From positions 1 through 37,198 of the forward strand of contig NZ_BOMY01000003.1 of the NCBI RefSeq assembly GCF_016862435.1: DNA of 37,198 nucleotides. The letters are read 5' to 3'. Shown one piece after another: positions 15,824-23,105 of this stretch (positions within the stretch are counted from its first letter, which is position 1; every line of letters begins with the position of its first letter). The notes beneath the pieces were generated by a model, which worked only from the letters and a program-made list of their open reading frames with translations, ran no database searches and was not told where the DNA came from. Source of the stretch: Paractinoplanes tereljensis. Lineage in GTDB: Bacteria > Actinomycetota > Actinomycetes > Mycobacteriales > Micromonosporaceae. Made by a program: the position numbers and the translations under genes.

Positions 15824-17359
15824 ATGCTGCAGAAGGAACCCGCTGAGCCGGACATCGTGACGAGGGCGCTGGCCAAGAACCGGCTTGGCGTCCCGTCCGT
15901 GGTGTTCTTCGGAGTCGCGGGTGCCGCTCCGCTGACCGTGATCATCGGAGCGATTGCCACCATCTACGCGATCATCGGCAGCACTGCCGTGCCGATCGCC
16001 TACGTCGCGGTGGCCGGGATCCTCTCCCTGTTCACGGTCGGCTTCGTCGCCATGAGTCGGCACATCGTCAACTCCGGCGCGTTCTACTCCTACATCAGCC
16101 ACGGGCTGGGCCGCACGATCGGTGTCGGTGCCGCGTTCGTGGCGCTCCCGGCGTACTCGCTGATGCAGATCGGCCTCTTCGGCCTCTTCGGCTCGGCCGC
16201 CTCGGGCATTCTCGCCTCGTTCGGGGTCGGCGCGCCGTGGTACGTGTGCGCCATCGGTGCCTGGCTGGTGGTCACCGTGCTCGGCCTGCTCTGGGTCGAC
16301 CTGAGCGGCAAGGTGCTGGCCGTCCTGCTGGTCGCCGAGATCGCCGTCGTTCTGCTCTACGACGTCGTGATGATCGCCAACCCGGCCGGTGGGCACGTCG
16401 ACTTCACCCCGTTCAACCCGGCGCCGCTGCTCACCCCGGTGGTCGGCTCGCTGCTGGTGCTGGCCGTGGCCGGCTTCGTCGGCTTCGAGGCCACCGTCGT
16501 CCTCTCCGAGGAGACCAAGGACCCGAAGCGCACGATCGGCCGGGCCACCCACATCGCGGTGCTGCTGGCCGGCGCGCTGTGCGCGATCTCGGCCTGGGCG
16601 ATGGCCGTGTCGACCGGCCCGGCCAACATCGCCGGTGCCGCCGCCGAGCACCAGACCGACCTGGTCTTCTTCCTGGTCGGCAAGCATCTGCCGGTGGCCT
16701 TCGTGAATCTCGGTTACCTGCTCTTCCTCACCAGTGTGTTCGCGGCCCTGCTCGCGTTCCACGCCGCGGTCGCCCGCTACCAGTTCGCGCTCGGTCGTGA
16801 AGGTGTGCTGCCGGCCGTGTTCGGCCGCACCCACCCGCGCACCGGTGCCCCGGTGGCCGGCTCGATCACCCAAAGTGTGCTCGGCATTCTGGTCCTGAGC
16901 GCGTACGCGGTGTCCGGTCTCGAACCGGTGCGGTACGTGTTCGCCTGGCTCACCACGATCGGCGGCCTCGGCGTACTGATCCTGATGTGGGCCACCTCGG
17001 CCGCGGTGATCGGCTTCTTCGCCCGCGGTCGCCGCACCGAGAACGTCTGGCGTGCGTACATCGCGCCGTTCTCCTCCTTCCTTCTTCTCTCTGTTGCGCT
17101 GACCGCCACGGTGATCGGCTTCGGCGAACTGCTCCAGGTCGACGGCGACTCGCCGTTCCAGTGGCTGATCCCGGTGCTCTACCTCGCGGTCGCCCTGGTC
17201 GGTTTCATCTGGGCCGGGATCATGCGGGCCGCCCGCCCGGAGGTCTACGCCCAGATCGGCCGCGGCGCCGACGGCCGCACGAGCATCCTGTCCGACATCG
17301 AGTGGCCGACCAAGCAACTCCACGGTGACCCGGTGGGCGCCCGTGGCTACCCCTATTAA
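15824..17359 (+). CDS. APC-superfamily amino acid/amine permease
   Basis: 511 residues from ATG at 15824, with GGGAGG at 15812-15817. About 12 hydrophobic segments are visible, beginning at VPSVVFFGVAGAAPLTVIIG, the conserved TM1 region of APC transporters. FVGFEATVVLSEETKDPKRTIGRA matches the FxGFE...EE...P...P motif of the family. Expected role: proton- or antiport-driven uptake of amino acids or amines. A GNAT acetyltransferase gene follows 16 bp later on the same strand, suggesting that the imported substrate, or something related, is N-acetylated. Confidence 0.85.
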   Translation: MLQKEPAEPDIVTRALAKNRLGVPSVVFFGVAGAAPLTVIIGAIATIYAIIGSTAVPIAYVAVAGILSLFTVGFVAMSRHIVNSGAFYSYISHGLGRTIGVGAAFVALPAYSLMQIGLFGLFGSAASGILASFGVGAPWYVCAIGAWLVVTVLGLLWVDLSGKVLAVLLVAEIAVVLLYDVVMIANPAGGHVDFTPFNPAPLLTPVVGSLLVLAVAGFVGFEATVVLSEETKDPKRTIGRATHIAVLLAGALCAISAWAMAVSTGPANIAGAAAEHQTDLVFFLVGKHLPVAFVNLGYLLFLTSVFAALLAFHAAVARYQFALGREGVLPAVFGRTHPRTGAPVAGSITQSVLGILVLSAYAVSGLEPVRYVFAWLTTIGGLGVLILMWATSAAVIGFFARGRRTENVWRAYIAPFSSFLLLSVALTATVIGFGELLQVDGDSPFQWLIPVLYLAVALVGFIWAGIMRAARPEVYAQIGRGADGRTSILSDIEWPTKQLHGDPVGARGYPY

Positions 17360-17375
17360 TAAGGAGACGCCTGCG

Positions 17376-17987
17376 ATGTCGCACGCCGTCCACGATCTGG
17401 TGATCCGCAGCGTCGCACCCGTCGACGCCACCGAGCTCACCGATCTCGTCGCCGCCGCCATGCACGACGGGCCGATCGCCCGCTGGCTGCAACCCGACGA
17501 CGGCGTGCGGCGCAAGGCCAGTCCCGACTACTTCGCGATCTTCATCGAGCACGCCCTGCGCTACGGCGAGGTGTACGCGACAAAGGACGACACCGGCCGG
17601 TTGACCGGTGCCGCCCTCTGGTTCCCGCTCTCCTCCGAGCTGCCTTCGCCGGTCGACTACGACCGCCGGATCAAGGAGATCGCCGGCGACGCGCACGACC
17701 GGATCTGCCTGCTCGACGCGGCGATGGAGGCAGAGCACCCCACCGGCTCGCATCACTATCTTGCTTTCCTCGCCGTCCGGCCCGATCGGCAGAACCATGG
17801 GCTCGGGAGCACTCTTCTGCGCCGGCATCATCGCCGGCTCGACGCGGCTGGGTTGCCCGCCTATCTCGAGGCGAACGACCCGCGTAACCGTGACCTGTAC
17901 CTACGACACGGATACCAGGTCCGGTCCGTGATCGACCTACCCGACGGGCCGCCGCTCTGGACGATGTGGAGGCCGCCTATGGATTGA
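17376..17987 (+). CDS. GNAT-family N-acetyltransferase
   Basis: 203 residues from ATG at 17376, with AAGGAG 9 nt upstream. Motif A is clear: HYLAFLAVRPDRQNHGLGSTLL, with the R-x-x-x-G-L-G acetyl-CoA pyrophosphate loop. LPAYLEANDPRNRDLYLRHGY is the typical C-terminal GNAT segment. It is cotranscribed with the APC permease. Codons near the 3' end are noticeably T-richer at third positions than in the permease. Confidence 0.85.
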   Translation: MSHAVHDLVIRSVAPVDATELTDLVAAAMHDGPIARWLQPDDGVRRKASPDYFAIFIEHALRYGEVYATKDDTGRLTGAALWFPLSSELPSPVDYDRRIKEIAGDAHDRICLLDAAMEAEHPTGSHHYLAFLAVRPDRQNHGLGSTLLRRHHRRLDAAGLPAYLEANDPRNRDLYLRHGYQVRSVIDLPDGPPLWTMWRPPMD

Positions 17988-18000
17988 GCCGATCAGATCG

Positions 18001-18552
18001 CTATGCCGCTGACGGGAACTCGTAGAGCCAGAAGGACTGCTGGTCGATCCGGCTGAACTTCATCGTGTCGGTCACCCGGCTGATCATGAGCCGGAAGATC
18101 CGGGACATGTGGCGGACATCGTCGTTGTAACTGCAGATGTCCAGCCCGACCAGGCCGCTCTGGGTTGCTGCGACCAGGTACATCTGCTCTACCAGCTGCG
18201 CGAACGCCTCGCGCCCCTGGTGCTCCGGGCTGACGGCGACGAAGCCGATGTACCAGATCCTGCGGCTGGCGTAGTGTTCAGGCCAATGGCGCTCGAAGTA
18301 CTGCGGAGCGATCAACGGCACTGCGTCGAGGTCGTTGGTGTACGTGGCGATCCCGCACAGGTGGCCCTCGTCGGTGAGAGCAAGGTACTTGCTGACGCGG
18401 CTGTCGCGCATGACCTCGTCGAACTCCGACGGGAACATCATGTGCCGCTGCACCGCGAGCGTGTTCAGTTCGTCGAACGCGTCTTGGTAGAGGCGCCATG
18501 CAGCGCTGTGCAGATCTTCATCCACGATCTGGTCGACGACTTTGATAAGCAT
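18001..18552 (-). CDS. Diverged GNAT-like protein
   Basis: 183 residues from ATG at 18552, with a GGGGGAG site upstream; an upstream in-frame start would add a short non-conserved tail. RRIWYIGFVAVSPEHQGREAFAQLVEQM resembles GNAT motif A, but the acetyl-CoA loop is HQGREAF rather than Q/R-x-x-G-x-G/A, so cofactor binding may be altered. YLALTDEGHLCGIATY matches the early beta strands. The function is unknown. It is convergent with the GNAT gene just upstream in the window (13-bp gap). Confidence 0.6.
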   Translation of the reverse strand: MLIKVVDQIVDEDLHSAAWRLYQDAFDELNTLAVQRHMMFPSEFDEVMRDSRVSKYLALTDEGHLCGIATYTNDLDAVPLIAPQYFERHWPEHYASRRIWYIGFVAVSPEHQGREAFAQLVEQMYLVAATQSGLVGLDICSYNDDVRHMSRIFRLMISRVTDTMKFSRIDQQSFWLYEFPSAA

Positions 18553-18810
18553 GTTTTGCTCCCCCGCGGGACGCGGCCCGCTTGCTCGCACTCACACCGA
18601 TCAATGATCTAGTGCTCAACAGAGTACGAACAGTGACGCCGCAAACACAATGCGTGTTCGCCGATTGAATGTGCCAATCGGCGCGCGGAGCCTCCAGCGC
18701 GCCCGAATCCGTGCAAGTTGCGGGCCGGCGGCCAATTACCGCCGGCACCCCCCAATGCCTCGCCGCGACGATTCCGGGCCACCCCGAGGAGATCAAAAAG
18801 GGGTGATCAA

Positions 18811-18870
18811 TTGACCGACAGAACCTCCGGCAAAGATCTTGAAAGCAACCGCCGCCGGCCGCTTCCCTAG
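18811..18870 (+). CDS. Possible very small ORF
   Basis: TTG at 18811 opens 19 codons (TDRTSGKDLESNRRRPLP), ending at a TAG inside the terminator loop. AAGGGG at 18798-18803 lies 7 nt upstream, ideal for a ribosome site. There is no homology. It may be chance. Confidence 0.15.
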   Translation: MTDRTSGKDLESNRRRPLP

Positions 18871-18882
18871 CGGCCGGCGGTG
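18850..18882 (+). terminator. Terminator-like hairpin without an obvious upstream gene
   Basis: ccgccggccgc (18852-18862) pairs exactly with gcggccggcgg (18870-18880), extended by a G-T and a C-G pair, with a 7-nt loop. It is followed by tgctatttacc. On the + strand no real gene precedes it within 300 bp. Confidence 0.5.
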
Positions 18883-19651
18883 CTATTTACCTGGGAGTTC
18901 TCCTTGCCGGAGGGCAAGCGACGGCGGGCTCCGTGACCATCTTCCGGGCCGGCCGCCGGGCCGGTGACCGGCCGGCCGCGACCCGCCGTCCTAACACGAC
19001 GATCATCCTTCGCGACCCCCGTCACCACCTGCACAAAGGTGCACTCGACGGCGCCTCCGGAGGTTCGCGCCAGGCGCGAAAGTTCGCGATTCACCCCGCT
19101 GGGACGATCGATAAGCCCCTCCGTACCGTGCGCACACGCAACGTCATTTCGAGCGCGGTCACCGGCGGTCGATCAGAATGCATCCTGGCGCCGGTGAGAG
19201 CCCCCGGACGATCACCCTCTGTGGACAGTCCGGCGGGTCCGGGCAGGTAGCGGGGGTGGACCACGGTTACCGGGGGGCCGGAGGGCCACTTATCCGAATC
19301 GGTCACGATGACCTAGGCCGAGAAAACCCGGACGATCACTGTGAGTGCGCCGATCGAGGGCGGCGAGGCGATCTTCGCCCGCCCCTCAGGTAGGCCGCGG
19401 CCTGCGGGATTGTGCGCTCACGGCGTACGGCGGCCGGGTCTTGATCTTGAATTTGGGATGGCTCGAATATCTCGGAATGAATCGGTCTTTCACGACCCGG
19501 TCGTTTCTTTTTTCGGTCTACCTCTGGATCAGTACTCGGAGACCAGTACCAGAAGGACTACGCATCTGCGTACTTCAACCGTGGCCGGTTATCGCCATAC
19601 GCTTTGGCCCGGCTCTGATCATCAAACCCTACTCACGGGAATGGAACACGC

Positions 19652-20755
19652 GTGAAAACAAGCCCGCGCTTACTACTGGTCGTTATCTTGGCCGTTTGCG
19701 GCATCGCCGTCGCACCGACCGGACCAGCCTCCGCCGCCTCCCTGCCCGGGATGGTGCTCAGCTCGACGACGGCGACGCTGCCGCCCGAACTGACGCCCGT
19801 GGCGACCGGCAAGCGCATCCAATACGTCACCACCGACATCAACGGCACGCTGATCCTGGCCACCGGCCTGATCCTCACGCCCAAGAGCAACAAGAAGAAC
19901 CGCACCGTCGCCTGGGCCCACGGCACCACCGGGCTCGCCGACCAGTGCGCGCCCTCCACCAGCCAGGCCGTGTTCTGGCCCGAGGCCCGCGTCGCCGTCG
20001 CCGCCCTGCTCGAAAAGGGCTGGACCGTCGCCGCGACCGACTACCCCGGCCTCGGCACCACCCAGTCCCACCCCTACCTGGTCGGCGGCAGCGAAGCCCG
20101 CTCGGTCATCGACAGCGTCAAGGCCGCCCGCAACCTGGACTCGGCACTGTCCACGCAGTACGTCATCGACGGGCACTCGCAGGGCGGCCAGGCCGCACTG
20201 TTCGCCAGCCAGATCGCTCCCTCCTACGACGGGAACCTGGTGCTTCGGGGCACCGCAACGATCGCTCCGGTCTCCAACGTGGACGCTCTGGCTCCGATCA
20301 TCCCGGGAACTCCGGGGCAGGGGTACCTGGTGATGGGGCTGTACGGTCTCGCCGCGGTGGACTCTACGTTCAACCCGAATACTGTGTTGGCTACTCAGGC
20401 GAAGACCAAGACATCGTCGCTTACTACCGGGTGTCTCAACGAGATCCTGGCTTCGTACGAGAGCCTGACGGCGGAGCAGCTCCTCGTCGGCGGGGCTCTG
20501 CCGGCTTCCGTCGTTACCAAGCTCGCGCACTACGACAATCCGGCGCAGTCGACGCCTACCGCTCCGGTTCTGATCGTTCAGGGGTCCGATGATGCTGCTG
20601 TGCCGCAGTTCATCACCCATGACCTGTTGCTTCCGCAGCTTCAGGCCTACTCCCAGCCGGTTACCTATGTTGAGCTGGCTGGAGCCACTCACGACTCTGC
20701 TGTGATTCTCTCGGCCGGGACCGTTGCTACCTGGATCGCTGGTCGGTTCAGCTAG
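19652..20755 (+). CDS. Secreted alpha/beta-hydrolase, secretory-lipase (LIP) family
   Basis: 367 residues, GTG start. A signal peptide (RLLLVVILAVCGIAVAPTGPASA) is present. Catalytic elements: VIDGHSQGGQAAL with nucleophile S176, VLIVQGSDDAAVP with D313 or D314, and GATHDSA with H347. WAHGTTGLADQCAPS (88-102) contributes the HG oxyanion region typical of LIP-type lipases. Expected role: extracellular ester or lipid hydrolysis. Codon use changes along the gene: third positions are almost all G/C at first, but many codons end in T in the last third. Confidence 0.8.
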   Translation: MKTSPRLLLVVILAVCGIAVAPTGPASAASLPGMVLSSTTATLPPELTPVATGKRIQYVTTDINGTLILATGLILTPKSNKKNRTVAWAHGTTGLADQCAPSTSQAVFWPEARVAVAALLEKGWTVAATDYPGLGTTQSHPYLVGGSEARSVIDSVKAARNLDSALSTQYVIDGHSQGGQAALFASQIAPSYDGNLVLRGTATIAPVSNVDALAPIIPGTPGQGYLVMGLYGLAAVDSTFNPNTVLATQAKTKTSSLTTGCLNEILASYESLTAEQLLVGGALPASVVTKLAHYDNPAQSTPTAPVLIVQGSDDAAVPQFITHDLLLPQLQAYSQPVTYVELAGATHDSAVILSAGTVATWIAGRFS

Positions 20756-20779
20756 TCGGTTGGGTGGTTGCGGTGGGAC

Positions 20780-20853
20780 GGTTGTGGGCCGGGGATAACC
20801 ATGCTGGGCGGTGAAGCATCTATGCCCTGCATGGTCATCCCCGGCCCACAACC
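20780..20853. terminator. Long hairpin at left end of the inverted-repeat element
   Basis: ggttgtgggccggggat (from 20780) pairs with atccccggcccacaacc (to 20853), continuing as accatgc/gcatggt. The stem is ~28 bp with about two mismatches. It starts 25 bp after the lipase stop codon and could end its transcript. Confidence 0.6.
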
Positions 20854-21121
20854 TTGCATGGTGATCCGTGACGGCCAGGACTTTGGTCGCCCGTCGCTGG
20901 CTGCGTGATCGGGCTGGGTGGCTCCCCTTGCGCGCTGTGGTCTGGCTGCCGCGTTGTGGGCACGCCAGGCGCGCGACGAGAGCAGGCCGACCTGAGTGGT
21001 GGGGTGCGCGAGCGAGACCGTGCCGCCCTACGGCCGAATCTCCTGGGCCCGCGATGCAACGTGACGGCCCGGCTGGGTGGGGCGGCCTGCGGGCCGGTGG
21101 TGCGATCAAACCCGTGGTGGG

Positions 21122-21604
21122 TTGCGGTAGGGGGCGGGGGTGCGCTTTAAAGATCTTGCCCCGTTACACCTCGACAGACTTCGCTGATGTGATCAGCCCG
21201 TCGTGGTTGCGGTAGGTGGTGGGTGGGTGCGCTTTAAAGAGCTTGCGCCGTTACACCTCGCGCAGGTCACGGGCGTGGATCGTCAGCCCGGCGGTGGCTT
21301 TGTGCGTGAGAGGTTGGCATGTCCACGTGGCTGAGCTGGGATTCCGCATGATCGTCATGGGGTACTTCGCAACCGGGACGGCATCCGGTGGCGGCCGGGT
21401 GCCGTCCCGCCCGCAACGGCAGCCAGTGCCGAGCAAGCTCGGGCTGATCACACCAACGACCATCCGTCGAGACATAACGGGGCAAGCTCTCTAAAGCGCA
21501 CCCCGCCCGCCTACCGCAAGCACGACGGGCTGATCGCATCGGCGAAGCCTCGCTAGGTGTAACGGGGCAAGATCTTTAAAGTGCACCCCCACCACCTACC
21601 GCAA
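21122..21604. repeat. Four copies of a ~53-bp core in 85-bp tandem units
   Basis: Copies lie at 21122-21173 and 21207-21260 (+) and, inverted, at 21468-21519 and 21551-21604. Each reads ttgcggtag, a G-rich stretch, tgcgctttaaag, then ttgccccgtta. Spacing between copies is 85 bp in both arms. They form the inner part of the inverted-repeat element. Confidence 0.8.
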
Positions 21605-21870
21605 CCCACCACGGGGTTGACCGCACCACCGACCGCAGGCCGCCCCGCCCAGCCGGGCCATGACGTTGCCTCGCGTGCCCGGGAGCTTCGGCCGCAGGGC
21701 GGCACGGTCTCGCTCGCGCACCCCACCACTCAGGTTGGCCTGCCCGACTTCCGCGCCTGGCGTGCCCACAGCGCGGCAGCCAGACCACAGTGTGGAAGGG
21801 GACCGCCCAGCCCGATCACGCACCCAGCGACGGGTAACCAGAGTCCTGGCCGCCACGGGCTACCGTGCAA

Positions 21871-21944
21871 GGTTTTGGGCCGGGGATGACCATGCAGGGC
21901 ATAGATGCTTTACCGCCCAGCATGGTTATCCCCGGCCCAAAACC
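21871..21944. terminator. Long hairpin at right end of the inverted-repeat element
   Basis: ggttttgggccgggg (from 21871) pairs with ccccggcccaaaacc (to 21944), continuing inward. It is the counterpart of the left hairpin, with compensating changes (tgt/aca versus ttt/aaa near the base). It begins 22 bp past the LacI stop codon. Confidence 0.6.
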
Positions 21945-21965
21945 GTCCCAGAGCGACCAAAGGGA

Positions 21966-23021
21966 TCAAGCAGCCGGAATATGGGTCTGCGCCGAAATCC
22001 GCCGAGTAGGAGCAGCAGCCGTAGACCCACGAACAACGAGCTCAGCCGGAAACACATACTCCGACCGAGGAGCAGCATGCCCGTGGATCTCGTCAACCAG
22101 AGCCCGGACCGCAGCGTTGCCCATAGCGGCGACCGGCTGGCGGAGGGTAGTAAGCGGCGGATCGGTGAACGCGATCAACGGCGAATCGTCGAAGCCGACC
22201 ACCGAAATGTCCCGAGGGACCTGAAGACCCCGACGATGAGCTGCCCGGATCGCGCCCAACGCCATCAAGTCAGACCCACAAACCACAGCCGTAACGTCTC
22301 GGTCCAGGAGCTGACCCGCCGCAACCTCACCGCCCTCAACCCCGAACAGAGTCAGGGCAACCAACTCGTCCGGAGAACGACGGTCGTAAGACGGAACGTG
22401 CCGGCTCATGGCGCTGTGGTACCCGTCGAGTTTCCGCTGGACCGCCCGGAAGCGTTCCGGCCCCGAGACGAAACCGATGCGTTCATGGCCCAAGGCAGCC
22501 AGGTGGGCCACCGCTGACTCGGCCGCCTGCTTGTCGTCGCAGGAGATGAACGGGGCCGAGATGCCTTCCGCGAAGCCGTTGACGAAGACGATCGGCAGCG
22601 GCCGGTCGATCAGGCGCTGGTAGCGGTCGTGGTCGGCGGTGGTGTCGGCGTGCAGGCCGGCCACGAAGACGATGCCGCTGACCTGACGGTCCAGGAGCAT
22701 TTCCAGGTACTCGTCTTCGGTCACGCCGCCCGGGGTCTGGGTGCAGAGGACCGGCGTGAAGCCGGTCTGGGCCAGGGCGGACTCGACGATCTGGGCGAAG
22801 GCCGGGAAGATCGGGTTTTCCAGTTCGGGGACGATCAGGCCGACCAGGCCGGCGCTGCGCTTGTGCAGGCGTTCGGGGCGTTCGTAGCCGAGGACATCGA
22901 GGGCGGTCAGGACTGCCTGGCGGGTGTCGGCCGAGACGCCGGGACGGTCGTTGAGGACGCGCGACACCGTCGCCTCGCTGACGCCCGCCTGTCGGGCGAT
23001 ATCCGAGAGACGTGCACGCAT
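21966..23021 (-). CDS. LacI-family transcriptional regulator, probably of starch/maltodextrin genes
   Basis: 351 residues from ATG at 23021; an earlier ATG at 23042 is possible, and neither has a clear ribosome site. HTH at the N-terminus: RLSDIARQAGVSEATVSRVLN. The hinge helix region is followed by VGLIVPELENPIFPAFAQIVE, the periplasmic-binding-like fold, with VVCGSDLMALGAIRAAHRRG and SVVGFDDSPLIAFTDPPLTTLRQP. It lies 84 bp downstream of, and in the same direction as, the alpha-amylase gene, separated by a strong hairpin. It resembles the actinobacterial MalR/Reg1 type; control of the amylase is inferred from position. C-terminal codons are unusually T-rich at third positions. Confidence 0.85.
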   Translation of the reverse strand: MRARLSDIARQAGVSEATVSRVLNDRPGVSADTRQAVLTALDVLGYERPERLHKRSAGLVGLIVPELENPIFPAFAQIVESALAQTGFTPVLCTQTPGGVTEDEYLEMLLDRQVSGIVFVAGLHADTTADHDRYQRLIDRPLPIVFVNGFAEGISAPFISCDDKQAAESAVAHLAALGHERIGFVSGPERFRAVQRKLDGYHSAMSRHVPSYDRRSPDELVALTLFGVEGGEVAAGQLLDRDVTAVVCGSDLMALGAIRAAHRRGLQVPRDISVVGFDDSPLIAFTDPPLTTLRQPVAAMGNAAVRALVDEIHGHAAPRSEYVFPAELVVRGSTAAAPTRRISAQTHIPAA

Positions 23022-23060
23022 GCGGTCACAATAACCCTTCATTAATTTTGGTGCGTCGAC

Positions 23061-23097
23061 CACGCCGGTCGTGGCCGGATGGCCCACGACCGGCGTG
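23061..23097 (-). terminator. Terminator of the alpha-amylase gene
   Basis: Perfect 14-bp arms, cacgccggtcgtgg (23061-23074) and ccacgaccggcgtg (23084-23097), with a 9-nt loop. It starts 9 bp after the amylase stop codon and separates it from the LacI gene. Confidence 0.75.
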
Positions 23098-23105
23098 TCT
23101 GTCGG

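Larger units (their letters stand above)
18553..19651. other. Gene-poor intergenic region with stem-loops
   Basis: 1.1 kb without a convincing gene. Open frames here lack homology and coding bias. Contents I can see: perfect stem-loops at 18659-18683 (9-bp arms) and 18724-18746 (8-bp arms), a terminator-like hairpin at 18850-18882, a possible 19-codon frame at 18811-18870, and a short inverted repeat TACGCA/TGCGTA at 19559-19572 upstream of the lipase gene. The remainder holds nothing I recognise. Confidence 0.5.
20774..21950. repeat. 1.18-kb composite inverted-repeat element, non-coding
   Basis: Two arms of about 480 bp (20774-21260 and 21468-21950) are reverse complements of each other at roughly 85-90% by eye, around a ~205-bp unique centre. 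The outermost bases (tgggacgg / ccgtccca) match on both sides. Each arm carries at its outer end a ~74-bp hairpin (20780-20853 and 21871-21944) and, toward the centre, 85-bp tandem units containing a GCTTTAAAG core. It fills the gap between the convergent lipase and LacI stop codons. No transposase is present and no target-site duplication was seen. Open frames of the two arms resemble each other only because of the DNA repeat. Confidence 0.85.

Noticed and set aside
15626..17515. 629-residue open frame antisense to the APC permease
   Set aside because: Rich in Arg, Gly, His and Asp with no hydrophobic or catalytic pattern. The + strand encodes a clear permease.
18553..19651. Riboswitch upstream of the lipase gene
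   Set aside because: No conserved aptamer pattern I know (cobalamin, ydaO, c-di-GMP, THF) could be recognised.
19345..20592. 415-residue + frame overlapping the lipase gene
   Set aside because: Its C-terminal two-thirds are an out-of-frame reading of the lipase gene and it has no domain.
20868..21215. Similar open frames in the two arms (20868-21215 + and 21576-21788 -), first read as a small protein family
   Set aside because: Their similarity follows from the DNA inverted repeat. Changes between arms are not biased to third positions and translations are Arg/Gly/Pro/Trp-rich without a domain.
20774..21950. Insertion sequence
   Set aside because: No transposase-like frame with DDE or Tyr/Ser recombinase motifs and no target-site duplication found by eye. 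Kept as a non-coding repeat element.
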